DNA from: Microcoleus sp. FACHB-831
Lineage (GTDB): Bacteria > Cyanobacteriota > Cyanobacteriia > Cyanobacteriales > FACHB-T130
Length of the DNA stretch: 64,000 bases
NCBI RefSeq assembly: GCF_014695585.1
Contig: NZ_JACJON010000058.1
Span: forward strand, 1-64,000
Direction: 5' to 3'
Shown: positions 17,660 through 26,210 of the stretch, one piece after another
How positions within the stretch are numbered: position 1 is the stretch's first letter
Layout: each line of letters begins with the position of its first letter
The notes under the pieces: generated by a model
Seen by the model: only the letters and a program-made list of their open reading frames with translations
Database searches by the model: none
What the model was told of the DNA's origin: nothing
Translations under genes and position numbers: made by a program

Positions 17660-17694
17660 AAACAAAAGACCCCTCGCACATTCTAAAGGGGTCT
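17660..17694 (-). terminator. petJ terminator
   Basis: AGACCCCT (17667-17674) and AGGGGTCT (17687-17694) form the stem. On the minus strand it is followed by TTTGTTTTC. It lies about 30 nt after the petJ stop. Confidence 0.8.
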
Positions 17695-17726
17695 AGTTAT
17701 GGGGTTACGATGAAAGCCTGGAAAGA

Positions 17727-18053
17727 TTACCAGCCTTTTTCTGCCTTTTCCATAACATAGCTGGCAACGTCCTCAATTTGTTGTTTGTTTAGACGCCCCT
17801 TGAAGGCTGGCATAGCATTTTTGCCATTTGTTACTTGGGTTACAATCGCCTCCATTGAGTTCATACTGTACTTATCTAGGGCATCTTTTTTCAAAGTTTT
17901 ATTAGCCATAATAACGTTGCCGCCGCCCATGTGACAAGCAGAACAGTTGGCGCTGAAGATTTTGGCACCACTTACTGTATCAGCTGCTACTGGACGAGTC
18001 AAGGCAATCAACACAAGCGTAACCATCAGTACAACCGATAACAGTTTCCTCAA
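17727..18053 (-). CDS. petJ: Cytochrome c6 (PetJ)
   Basis: A soluble lumenal electron carrier between cytochrome b6f and photosystem I, alternative to plastocyanin. The 108-aa precursor has a signal peptide ending VAA-DTVSG, the haem motif CSACH (Cys37, Cys40, His41) and the axial Met in NAMPAFKG; it ends in EKGW as usual. An ATG-type frame reaches 18125, but that extension covers the petE terminator. AGGAG lies 9 nt before TTG at 18051-18053, so TTG is the likely start. Switching with plastocyanin according to copper is expected from other cyanobacteria. Confidence 0.93.
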   Translation of the reverse strand: MRKLLSVVLMVTLVLIALTRPVAADTVSGAKIFSANCSACHMGGGNVIMANKTLKKDALDKYSMNSMEAIVTQVTNGKNAMPAFKGRLNKQQIEDVASYVMEKAEKGW

Positions 18054-18089
18054 CTTGGTTCTCCTATTTTTTATGGAGCAAGTCAATAC

Positions 18090-18134
18090 AAAAAAGCCTT
18101 GCAAAACTATTCTAAGATTCTGCAAGGCTTTTTT
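18090..18134 (-). terminator. petE terminator
   Basis: GCCTTGCA (18096-18103) pairs with TGCAAGGC (18121-18128), flanked by six A and six T. It ends petE on the minus strand and separates it from petJ, so the two can be expressed independently. Confidence 0.85.
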
Positions 18135-18212
18135 GTTACCAAGGAGGAGAAGAAAGCTTAAACCTCAGCGGCAATTCTGAATAACGAGCGTCACATGGAT
18201 GGTAAGGCTATC

Positions 18213-18632
18213 TTACCCGGCAACTGTGATTTTACCAACCATTCCAGCGCCACGGTGAGGTTGGCAATAGTACGTATAAGTACCTGGTGGTGTGTCTGCT
18301 GGGAAAGTTGCCTCGTAGGACTCACCAGGAGAGTAGAGTAACTTAGTGTGAGTCAGTTTAGTTGCTAGTGCCTTATCTCCAGTTGGCACTCCCTTATCAT
18401 CAAAAACAGCATTGTGGGGAGCAAGTTTATTATTAACAAACTTAACTGTGTCACCGGGCTTAATCGTGATATTAGCCGGATCAAACTTCAGCAGCCCTTG
18501 GTCAGTACCCATTTTCACGGTGTAGCTGTCTGCTGATGCAGGAGAAACTGACATCACAAAGCTAGAGATTACTAGCATAATTGTGCAAATTAGTAAACCT
18601 ATGCTTCGTGAAAATGTCATTTTCAATTTCAT
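18213..18632 (-). CDS. petE: Plastocyanin (PetE)
   Basis: A blue copper electron carrier of the thylakoid lumen. The 139-aa precursor has a signal peptide ending near [10 protein letters not shown]. Copper ligands are visible: His in APHNAVFDD, Cys in YYCQPHRG, His in the same motif, and Met in GAGMVGK. A frame extends to 18671, but GGGAGG lies directly before the Met at 18632, which decides the start. Its place between psbV2 and petJ is noteworthy because petE and petJ encode interchangeable proteins. Confidence 0.96.
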   Translation of the reverse strand: MKLKMTFSRSIGLLICTIMLVISSFVMSVSPASADSYTVKMGTDQGLLKFDPANITIKPGDTVKFVNNKLAPHNAVFDDKGVPTGDKALATKLTHTKLLYSPGESYEATFPADTPPGTYTYYCQPHRGAGMVGKITVAG

Positions 18633-18758
18633 CGTTTCCTCCCAAAATTGACAATTTAATTTCTTTATCAATATTTTACCTTTATCTTTGACAAGCTGTC
18701 ATACTATTTTTTTTCATAATTTTGCAATAGATGGCTGCATCCTTAAAGGAAGCGGGGG

Positions 18759-19250
18759 TCAAAAATTATTTGTACCCCATCCCGGTGCCTTCTGCGCTGC
18801 CCTGAGTATAAATCCGGCTATATTTTCCACATCCTGATGCGGCATCCAGCTTTCCGGCACTTGACGACACCAAAAGGTTTCTTCGCTGCCGTCATAGGTC
18901 ATTGGTTCCCGCAGAAAGGCGACTAAACTGTTGATATTGTCGCGGGGTGGAGTGGCACCATGCAAGTCTGCTAGGGACAGAGACACTGTGGGATCGGGTA
19001 AGGTAGCGCCGCCGACGTGACAATTTAGACAGTGCTGCTCAAACAGTCGCTTACCTGCGGATAAATCTTCAGCGGAGAATTGGCGAGTCTGACCTTGCTC
19101 ATCTAAGTCTAAGGAGATTGGCTCAGTAACGCGCAGGTACTGCCGAATATAGGTGTCTGCGGCAAACGCTGGTAAGCTGACCGTGAAGACCAAAAGGCAG
19201 ATACCCAAAATCAAAAATAGACGGCGAAGTGAGAGTAATTGACGCAGCAT
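18759..19250 (-). CDS. psbV2: Cytochrome c-550-like protein PsbV2
   Basis: 163 aa with a signal peptide ending FAA-DTYIRQ. The haem motif CLNCH sits in GKRLFEQHCLNCHVGGATLP, parallel to the same segment of PsbV, followed by LHGATPPRDNI. The usual sixth-ligand region (His in PsbV) reads FWCRQVPESWMPHQDV, rich in Cys/Trp/Met, as in PsbV2 of other cyanobacteria. It follows psbV on the same strand, probably a product of gene duplication. Its role is less clear than that of PsbV; PsbV2 can partly replace it in some species. Confidence 0.88.
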   Translation of the reverse strand: MLRQLLSLRRLFLILGICLLVFTVSLPAFAADTYIRQYLRVTEPISLDLDEQGQTRQFSAEDLSAGKRLFEQHCLNCHVGGATLPDPTVSLSLADLHGATPPRDNINSLVAFLREPMTYDGSEETFWCRQVPESWMPHQDVENIAGFILRAAQKAPGWGTNNF

Positions 19251-19257
19251 AATAGGG

Positions 19258-19370
19258 GCGTGGAGTTGAGAGGCTTTTGAGTTGAGAAGAGTTGGGAGTT
19301 GAGAGTTAATTTAAAATTTATAACTCATAACTCCTAACTCTTAACTCAAGACGCGATAAATCGTGTCTTG
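19258..19370. repeat. Heptamer repeat tract and hairpin between psbV and psbV2
   Basis: GAGTTGAGA-type heptamers are followed by their inverse (AACTCATAACTCCTAACTC), so the region can fold on itself. CAAGACGCGA/TCGTGTCTTG (19347-19370) forms a second stem. Confidence 0.6.
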
Positions 19371-19383
19371 AACAAATTTTCTC

Positions 19384-19875
19384 TTAGCGCACGGCTTTAC
19401 CGCCGCCCCACTGTTCGCCTAAAATTTTCGGCTGGAGGAGGATGTGACCAGCGATCGCATACAGGTCATCTTCCGTGAGATTTCTCATCACTGTGTAAAT
19501 ATCGGAGCTTTCTGTGCTGGGGTGCAGCTCAGAGATAGGTGTTTCTCCGTCGTAGGTCGTGGGATGGTGCATATAATCCACCAGAGCGGCAATATTGTCA
19601 CGTGGTGGGGTTGCACCAGCTAGGTCGTCTGGTGACAGACCGATGTTAAAATCGGTCTTCGTGACACCTCCAGCATGGCACTGAGCGCAGGCATAGTTAA
19701 ATAAACGTTTGCCTTCTGCAACTTGTTTCAGGCTCAATGTCACCTGTTCCCCTTGACCGTTCAAGGGTATGGTGCGAACGTCTGGGTTCAGTTCTACTGC
19801 CATCGCTCGACCGACAAGTAGCACAAAAGTGCAAAATACAGTGGTTATAGCCAGACTTATGTATCGCTTAAGCAT
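19384..19875 (-). CDS. psbV: Photosystem II cytochrome c-550 (PsbV)
   Basis: An extrinsic lumenal subunit that stabilises the oxygen-evolving complex. 163 aa with a signal peptide ending AMA-VELNPD. The haem motif is CAQCH; the downstream axial His is in DYMHHPTTYDG; the C-terminus is YAIAGHILLQPKILGEQWGG as expected. A frame reaches 19914, but AAGGAGA immediately precedes the Met at 19875. It is the first gene of the psbV-psbV2-petE-petJ run. An imperfect hairpin (19347-19370) and a heptamer repeat tract lie after the stop. Confidence 0.95.
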   Translation of the reverse strand: MLKRYISLAITTVFCTFVLLVGRAMAVELNPDVRTIPLNGQGEQVTLSLKQVAEGKRLFNYACAQCHAGGVTKTDFNIGLSPDDLAGATPPRDNIAALVDYMHHPTTYDGETPISELHPSTESSDIYTVMRNLTEDDLYAIAGHILLQPKILGEQWGGGKAVR

Positions 19876-20060
19876 GGTTCTCCTTAAAAAGTTTTGCGCG
19901 AGTTTTTGTTCCACAACACAAGCTAAGGACTCAACCTTATAAACCGCTCTTAAGAAGGGTGCATAAGTGCCGACCCATCAAAAAGGGCGATTAGAAGCTT
20001 TGTCCGTTGTCAAAAAGAAAATCGACAGTAGAGGCTTAGGGTGGTTGGTCGGGATTAATT

Positions 20061-20255
20061 TTACCCTTCGTCAGCACCCGATCCCCGTTTTTGAGACAGA
20101 ATCTTAGAAATAATAGCCTTGGCATCCTCCAGAGCTAGACGAGTCTGGGGGGTTTTATAGGCGATTCCCAACTGTTGGCACAGATTACAGACCTCCTCTA
20201 CTGGGAAGCTGTAGTCTGCGGCGATTTCTGCAATTGACAGGTCTGCAAACCCCAT
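20061..20255 (-). CDS. Conserved cyanobacterial small protein, 64 aa
   Basis: MGFADLSIAEIAADYSFPVEEV... looks like a small helix-turn-helix-type or translation-factor-N-terminal-like domain: IAEIAADYSFPVEEVCNLCQQLGIAYK has the alternation of short helices seen in such folds, and PQTRLALEDAKAIISKIL ends it. I recall similar proteins of this size in many cyanobacteria, without a function. It is co-oriented with accD upstream and psbV downstream. Confidence 0.7.
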   Translation of the reverse strand: MGFADLSIAEIAADYSFPVEEVCNLCQQLGIAYKTPQTRLALEDAKAIISKILSQKRGSGADEG

Positions 20256-20360
20256 GATGGTGCTTAGATGAGCCGATCTAATATCAATATCATCCCATCT
20301 GGCGCGATCGCTTTCCTCTCAAAAGGAAAAACTGGTTCTGTTGAGAATCGCTTCGCTTAC

Positions 20361-21272
20361 CTAGAAACCAACTCTCAGTGCTTCTGGTACTGGCATCATC
20401 GACGGTACAGGGGAGATGGGTTGGTGCAGGCTAATTAGCTGCGCCAGAGTTTTCTTTAACCCAGTGCGAGGCACAATTGCGTCTACAAAGCCGTGCTGTA
20501 GTAAATATTCCGATGTCTGAAAATCATCTGGTAGCTTTTCGCGCAGGGTTTGCTCAATCACTCGCCGCCCTGCAAAGCCGATGGTTGCTTTTGGCTCTGC
20601 CAGTATGATGTCTCCCAACATCGCAAAAGAAGCTGTAACGCCGCCTGTGGTGGGGTGGGTGAGAACGGGGATATAGAGCAGTCTGGCTTCTCGATGACGC
20701 TCCAGTGCGCCGGAGATTTTCGCCATCTGCATCAGACTTAACATTCCTTCTTGCATCCTGGCACCGCCGGAAGCACAGACTATCACTACTGGCTTACTTT
20801 CCCAAGTCGCTCGTTCAATTAGGCGGGTGAGTTTTTCCCCTACTACAGAACCCATGCTACCGCCCATAAAGCGAAAGTCCATGACACCAAGGGCGATGGG
20901 CAAGCCTTCTAGTTGCCCCATCCCTGTTTGCACGGCATCCAGCAGACCGATTTTTTCTTGCATTTCGCGGATGCGATCGCTATATTGTTTGCGATCGCGG
21001 AACTTCAGCGGATCGCTGGGAGACAGATGATCGTCAATTGCCATCCAGGTATTAGCATCAATTAGCTGGCGGATGCGCTCATCGCTGAATACACGGCTGT
21101 GATGGTTGCACTCTAGGCAAACCATTTGGTTAGCGCGCAAGTCTTTGGTATAAGCCAGTACACCACAAGCCTCGCACTTCGTCCACAGCCCATCCGCAAT
21201 TTCTCGCTCTTGTGGTTGTTGACTAATTGGCTCTGATTTTCGTCGATTTGCAAACCAATCAAATAAAGACAT
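20361..21272 (-). CDS. accD: Acetyl-CoA carboxylase carboxyltransferase subunit beta
   Basis: Transfers the carboxyl group from carboxybiotin to acetyl-CoA in the first step of fatty acid synthesis, with AccA. 303 aa. An N-terminal four-Cys zinc ribbon ([13 protein letters not shown]... CLECNHH) is followed by the crotonase-fold carboxyltransferase domain; [21 protein letters not shown] and [15 protein letters not shown] are active-site segments. Length is normal. Confidence 0.96.
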   Translation of the reverse strand: MSLFDWFANRRKSEPISQQPQEREIADGLWTKCEACGVLAYTKDLRANQMVCLECNHHSRVFSDERIRQLIDANTWMAIDDHLSPSDPLKFRDRKQYSDRIREMQEKIGLLDAVQTGMGQLEGLPIALGVMDFRFMGGSMGSVVGEKLTRLIERATWESKPVVIVCASGGARMQEGMLSLMQMAKISGALERHREARLLYIPVLTHPTTGGVTASFAMLGDIILAEPKATIGFAGRRVIEQTLREKLPDDFQTSEYLLQHGFVDAIVPRTGLKKTLAQLISLHQPISPVPSMMPVPEALRVGF

Positions 21273-21315
21273 GAAGACCGTTAAATCCTTATTAAAAAAT
21301 TAATTCTCTTGCGCC

Positions 21316-21525
21316 TTAAGGCTGTTCCTCAACTGGACTTAATATTAGCAGGGCTTCCCACTGATCTTGCGATCGCACTTGTAAGGCAGTAGGACACCCA
21401 GCACCAAAATAAGGTGCCACACCGAGGTCGATAATCCGACTAGGGATTTGATGACCGAGCAGCATTTGCTGCATTAATTCGGCTTCCCAGCGGGCGCAGT
21501 TGGTTCTCAGAGTAATCCAAGACAC
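21316..21525 (-). CDS. DUF2007-like small protein, 69 aa
   Basis: MSWITLRTNCARWEAELMQQ... followed by LLGHQIPSRIIDLG and LQVRSQDQWEALLIL gives the beta-alpha-beta-beta layout of DUF2007 (a GlnB-like fold annotated as putative signal transduction). Role unknown. It lies just upstream of accD on the same strand, so it may be cotranscribed. The frame directly upstream (21530-21790) is probably not coding. Confidence 0.6.
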   Translation of the reverse strand: MSWITLRTNCARWEAELMQQMLLGHQIPSRIIDLGVAPYFGAGCPTALQVRSQDQWEALLILSPVEEQP

Positions 21526-21846
21526 TGTTTCATCCCATTTTGCTATCTTTTGGTGTATGGAATGCTTTAATGATATCCAAAGATTTTACCACCACTGTTC
21601 TGTAGTTGCTGGGGATCGCCAAGGCAGGTAAGCTGGCAATTCCCTGACCCCTCTGCAAGGGTTCCATCAATGCGGAAGGCGAATCCCCTACAGAAACTCT
21701 TTTCTCGCTTCCAGTCTTGAGGGGATTAAAACACAGCGCACCAGCAAATCTAAATTCAATTGTAATAGAATGCGATCGCATTCTCCCCAACCCTTCTCTT
21801 TACGCATTTAAGGGGGTATAGAAGGGATGCGATCGCTCCAATGACT

Positions 21847-22455
21847 TTAACGACTATTTAGTAACTTTCGCATTTCCTCTTGTACGTTTACTGCAATCTG
21901 TAATTCTTCATCAAGTAACCGCCCTTCCTGACTTGATTGGGCGCTAATTTTCAATTCTGTCAGCGATAGGAGGTTATTGGTAAACAGGTCTTAATTACTA
22001 GCAATAAAATCCTTATTTAGCCGCAAAACTTTTTCTGTTTTCAGCGCTCGGACTACATCTGCTCTCGTGAGTCCCAAGGCATTTATTAGTTTTCTCCGGT
22101 TATCTATTTTGAATTTTATATTCCCTGCTTCTTCTAGGTCATCACTAACATTTATAGATTTAATAGCTGCATTATATTTATTAACTTCATTGAGCAAATT
22201 TATCAGCTTTTTTCTATCTTTGTTATCAATAGACTTAATTGCCCATGTAATACTACCTATAGCAGTTGTAATTGTTACAACTGCTATTATTTTGGGAAAC
22301 TCAATAAAGTAGCCGAGAATAACAAAAAGAATATATACAGCAACGCTTGTAAGTAAGTTACCAAGTAAGCAACATACATCAAGATCGAAGTCTACGCCAG
22401 TTAGCCTTTTGAGTTCTCCCTGGCTAATTTCCAAAGCTTCTAAATCAGGCCGCAT
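21847..22455 (-). pseudogene. Two-helix membrane protein, 154 aa, perhaps cut by a stop codon
   Basis: The open frame 21991-22455 encodes MRPDLEALEISQ..., with two adjacent hydrophobic segments (LLTSVAVYILFVILGYFIEF and IIAVVTITTAIGSITWAI) and a Lys-rich C-terminal cytosolic part. After its TAA (21991-21993) the same frame continues for 47 sense codons (DLFTNNLLSLTELK... QEEMRKLLNSR) to TAA at 21847. The extension looks like an amphipathic helix. Either the native protein is longer and a nonsense mutation has occurred, or the extension is chance. No family is recognised. The 154-aa form could be functional. Confidence 0.45.
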
Positions 22456-22543
22456 AGCTGCAAAATATTTTAGTTTTAAGTTGACCCCTACCTAGCTGAT
22501 AGAAAACTAGGCAGGGATATCACCTCACATTCAGCTACAGAGT

Positions 22544-24754
22544 TTAATGCAGCAATTCCTGAGCGCGTTTTGTCAACGCTTGGGCGGTTAAACCATTAAA
22601 TGCCATCAACTCACCAGCACTGGCTGTAGTTTCTCCACGCTTCCAGGCGAAAGTGTCGCGCTTGCAGCTACTCCGCAGCATGATCGGTTCCAGCATCCCG
22701 GAAGCGCCACCTGTGACACCAACCAGTGCATCGCCATCAAATAGCTTGGCAAATGCAGCATCATCTAAGAAACCGTCATCAGCTTGAGAACAGGTATCCC
22801 ATAACACATCAGAGGGACGGTACAAACGGCGAGGATTGATAACGGAGACAATTCGCACGCCAATTTGTTCGGTTTCTAGGAAGGCGGCGGCTTCAAAAAC
22901 AGGCATTAGCGTCATGTCGCCAATTACGGCAAAGACTACCATCTTGTCACCGGGGATTTCATGCAGCACAATGGCACCATCGCGCAAAGCTTGACGGGTT
23001 TGTTCAAAGGTTGTGCGAATTGGTAGTGGCGACTTACTAGCAGTAATGACAACTCCCTTATTCTTAGTTGTTAGCGCCCAGTCATAGCAAACTTGGATGC
23101 TGTTAGCGTCGGGGGGAAACAGGGGGAAAACGTTGCCATTCCGCATCATGGCGGCGAAATAAGCTTCAATTTCTGGACGTTGGTGCGTCCATCCGTTGCG
23201 CCCTTGCTCTAATGCTCCGGCGGTGTATAAGGTAATAGTAGAGGGAGTCGGACGGCGCAATTCTGCGATCGCTTGCGTCACGGTTTGCCAAATTGGTACA
23301 CCGTTGATGGCGAAGGATTCGTAGGAACACCACAGGGTACGTCCTCCCATCAAAGCTATACCAGCAGCTAAGCCTGCACAAGCATCTTCACTTAGCGGTT
23401 CGTAAACTTGTCCGCCTGGTGCTTGGTTATACAAGTCGTCAACTGTGGGGTGGATAATTTTCAGCGCTTGGTTAATGTTGGCGATACCAGAAGCTTCGTT
23501 ACCGTCGGCGTTGGTGACAAGATAGTTTTTGTCTATTTCTCCAACTTTTCCCACTAAACGTCCCATTGCGGTTGTGGAAACTTTAGCATCTCCACCCACG
23601 GGATATTCTTCTAAGGGAAGTTCGCCTAAGTCTGGTAACGGTAATTCAAATTCTGTCACGGCTGTTTTCGCCGCCGGGCCACCGCCGGCGTTGACGCAAT
23701 TTGTCCTTACTAATTCCCATGCAGCAGGTGACAAAGCGCGCGTTTTCAAGGCACTGATAATATGGGGAGCATCCAGGGTATCTTTGGGATAGAGGTTGTG
23801 AGATTTTGCCCCTAGTGCGTGGACACCTGCACCTTTTAGCTGTTTGATGATAAATACTGTAAGTTTGCCGCCAAGGGCAGATTTTGCAGCTTTATCCACG
23901 CCGACGAGAACAGCTTTGGTAAATTCTAAGCGCTTCTCGAAGGAGAAGGCGGTACTATCGACGTAATCTCCAGGCTGATTTTGATCGTCATAGTCTTTGG
24001 CGTTGACTAAGATAACTTCTTCAAACCCGTTACCGCGCCAGTAGTTAATCATCTGTTCGTTGGATTTGGTGGACACCATGCTATGGTGTTCCTGGCTGTA
24101 GCCGTTCCAAACCAACACGGGTAAAAAGTTGGTGACATCCGGATAAGCGGTGTGGAAGTGTCCCATCCCACTCATAATGTATGGTTCGCCTAAACCGCCG
24201 TCACCGAGAGTAAAGGGGAAAAGTTTGTCGCGGTGGAGTAAAGCTGCTGCCATTGCGAAGTGTTGCCCTTGTCCGAGGGGACCTGCGGGGGCTAAAATGC
24301 CGGGAATGTAGCCGGAAAGATGTCCCAGGAGTCCGTGTTTTTCTCGGAAGCGATCGCGCAATTGTTGTACTGTTTCTATCCCCATGTCTTCTAGCGACCG
24401 ATCGAGAAACATGGCACTATAAAATCCAGGGGCGTGATGTCCAACTTCGGTGATGATATTCTTGTGACCCAGCATCACCAAAGAGGCATAAGCTTCCGCT
24501 TGAGAAGCGAAACCTCCAGGGTGTCCTGATGCTTTAGAGGCTGTAACTTGCAGGATAAGGTACCGCAAAGCGTCGGCATAAAGTAAAGTTTGGAAGACAG
24601 CAGCCGGATCTGTGGTGGATGCGATCGCATCTTTCCCCTCTTCTATTGCTGGCGATTTCCCAAATTTCTCAAATTCTGGCATTTCTTCACCAAAATATTG
24701 AATTCCATCGCAAAAAGCAGGCTTATTAACAATTGCCTCTTGAATTGCTGTCAT
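22544..24754 (-). CDS. Thiamine-diphosphate enzyme of the transketolase/phosphoketolase type
   Basis: 736 aa. N-terminal ThDP features: ASGHPGGFASQAEAY, EVGHHAPGFYSAMF, the loop PLGQGQHFA, and the ThDP/metal motif beginning GDGGLGEP and ending at Asn in LVWNGYS. The middle domain holds GMxLxxxE-like DACAGLAAGIALMGGRTLWCSYESFAINGVP, and a C-terminal transketolase-like domain follows. The order matches transketolase, but the sequence departs from the standard Calvin-cycle enzyme, and MGHFHTAYPDVTNFLPVL recalls phosphoketolases. It probably cleaves or transfers two-carbon ketol units; the exact substrate cannot be fixed. Confidence 0.75.
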   Translation of the reverse strand: MTAIQEAIVNKPAFCDGIQYFGEEMPEFEKFGKSPAIEEGKDAIASTTDPAAVFQTLLYADALRYLILQVTASKASGHPGGFASQAEAYASLVMLGHKNIITEVGHHAPGFYSAMFLDRSLEDMGIETVQQLRDRFREKHGLLGHLSGYIPGILAPAGPLGQGQHFAMAAALLHRDKLFPFTLGDGGLGEPYIMSGMGHFHTAYPDVTNFLPVLVWNGYSQEHHSMVSTKSNEQMINYWRGNGFEEVILVNAKDYDDQNQPGDYVDSTAFSFEKRLEFTKAVLVGVDKAAKSALGGKLTVFIIKQLKGAGVHALGAKSHNLYPKDTLDAPHIISALKTRALSPAAWELVRTNCVNAGGGPAAKTAVTEFELPLPDLGELPLEEYPVGGDAKVSTTAMGRLVGKVGEIDKNYLVTNADGNEASGIANINQALKIIHPTVDDLYNQAPGGQVYEPLSEDACAGLAAGIALMGGRTLWCSYESFAINGVPIWQTVTQAIAELRRPTPSTITLYTAGALEQGRNGWTHQRPEIEAYFAAMMRNGNVFPLFPPDANSIQVCYDWALTTKNKGVVITASKSPLPIRTTFEQTRQALRDGAIVLHEIPGDKMVVFAVIGDMTLMPVFEAAAFLETEQIGVRIVSVINPRRLYRPSDVLWDTCSQADDGFLDDAAFAKLFDGDALVGVTGGASGMLEPIMLRSSCKRDTFAWKRGETTASAGELMAFNGLTAQALTKRAQELLH

Positions 24755-25031
24755 AATTACAGATACCTTTGGTAAATTAACTGCGCTTGAAGTTCTAAAC
24801 GCAATGTACTACGCAACACGCGATCGCGCCGCGCACATCGAATCTCTGGGCTTGTTTTGATTTAACTTAAACCAAAAACAACTTTCTTTCGTAAGCTATA
24901 CGAAGTCTCTGCTTCATTAGTCACTTAACCTTTGATCCTACAGCCTTATAGGCCTATAAAATCCTCGGCAAATTTTAATTTTAACTATTAAACCCTTGTT
25001 AGAAATACAACTTATACTTATTGGTTAATTT

Positions 25032-25472
25032 TCACTTAGGCTCAAAACAACTGGAAAAATGTTTAACGATAAACAGACAGTTCCGATTATCTATAGTGCG
25101 GCTGTAACTCAAAGAATCCGCTATTTTATGCAAAATTGCGATTCCCCGCCCACCGCCAGATTCTTTATTCGCTACTTCGGGTAGAGTCTTGAGTCGTTTT
25201 TCTAAATCAAATGGCGGCCCTTCATCCCAAATCCGGATCTCTAAACGTTCTGCAAACAGAGTAACTTCGATATCAATAGGCACGTCTGAAGGTTTACCTT
25301 TGTGGGCGTGGCGAACAGCGTTAGTAAACCCTTCTGCTAGTGCTAATTGGCACTGCAACCAAACTTTTTTGGGAATAAATGGTTGATTTATACTCTCAAA
25401 CCCTGACAAAACACTGTCTAAAGCCTTGAGGTCTGTGGTAACTTGTAAACAGATTTTCTTGATTTCGTTCAA
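25032..25472 (-). CDS. Anti-sigma/serine kinase of the RsbW type
   Basis: 146 aa with a HATPase_c_2 fold: LALAEGFTNAVRHAHKG carries the N-box Asn, IRIWDEGPPFDLE the G1 box, and ESGGGRGIAILHKIADSLSY the G2 region. RsbW-like kinases phosphorylate a STAS antagonist and bind either it or a target (sigma factor or enzyme). A SpoIIE-type phosphatase (26211) and a STAS protein (27429) lie within 2.5 kb, so the three parts of a partner-switching module are close together. Confidence 0.85.
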   Translation of the reverse strand: MNEIKKICLQVTTDLKALDSVLSGFESINQPFIPKKVWLQCQLALAEGFTNAVRHAHKGKPSDVPIDIEVTLFAERLEIRIWDEGPPFDLEKRLKTLPEVANKESGGGRGIAILHKIADSLSYSRTIDNRNCLFIVKHFSSCFEPK

Positions 25473-26210
25473 CTGTTCAAAGTCCTTTAAATTAACAACA
25501 TTTTAACTGATTATTTCAAACTAATAGCTTTTTAAACTTTTTTTAAACTCGATTAATCGCTAGATATTATACAACCACTAATATAATTAAATACATAATT
25601 TATCTTTTCTTTTAAAGCAATGTTTTAGAAGCAGCAACACACCATTTTTTCTAATAAAGTTAAATTTCGATATAACAGTTGCTGTAGCCATAAAATTTAT
25701 TGCTGGTGGGCTGCATTTCCCTTTCTCTCTATACTAAGGAATACATGACAAGTTGATGTAAAGGGTGGTGAGAGCGTAAGTGTTGTGGTGGAGCAAGCGA
25801 TCGCGCATTGCCTCAGACAAGCTAAATAGGTTATAACGGCGTACAGCACAGCCTTTGGGTACACAAACCTTTACTTAGATATTGCCGTATCTGCTTGGTT
25901 CTTACAAAAGGTTATTAAACTGGAAACAGAAGGCATTGCTTTGTTGGTATAACTTGTTAGATTTAGTGATGATGTGTCTCTTTCTTACCTGCATGGACAT
26001 TTTTGAGTTTAATAGTGATGTTAATTATCATAATGCGAGTCAGTCACTTGTGGAAAGCAAAGGAAGACTTTGGTAGCCAATGACTATACTTGTTTATGAT
26101 TGTCCATGTTTTTGGTTAAGTTTATTAAAACTCAACTGAGTTTCAGGTGTCATCTTTGAAGTTTAATCTGCCTGATGTCCATCTTAATCGACCTTTAGTC
26201 TCTCTGTCTC
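25473..26210. other. Intergenic region without a recognised gene (738 bp)
   Basis: The sequence is AT-rich, with one HIP1-like site near 25800. Short frames (for example 25882-26076) lack ribosome binding sites and family resemblance. It must contain the divergent promoters of the anti-sigma gene and the response-regulator phosphatase, but no convincing boxes were picked out. Confidence 0.4.

Noticed and set aside
21530-21790. 86-aa minus-strand frame upstream of the DUF2007-like gene
   Set aside because: No ribosome binding site and no protein-like pattern; the region is more likely promoter sequence.
25882-26076. 64-aa frame before the response-regulator phosphatase
   Set aside because: Composition looks random and there is no Shine-Dalgarno.
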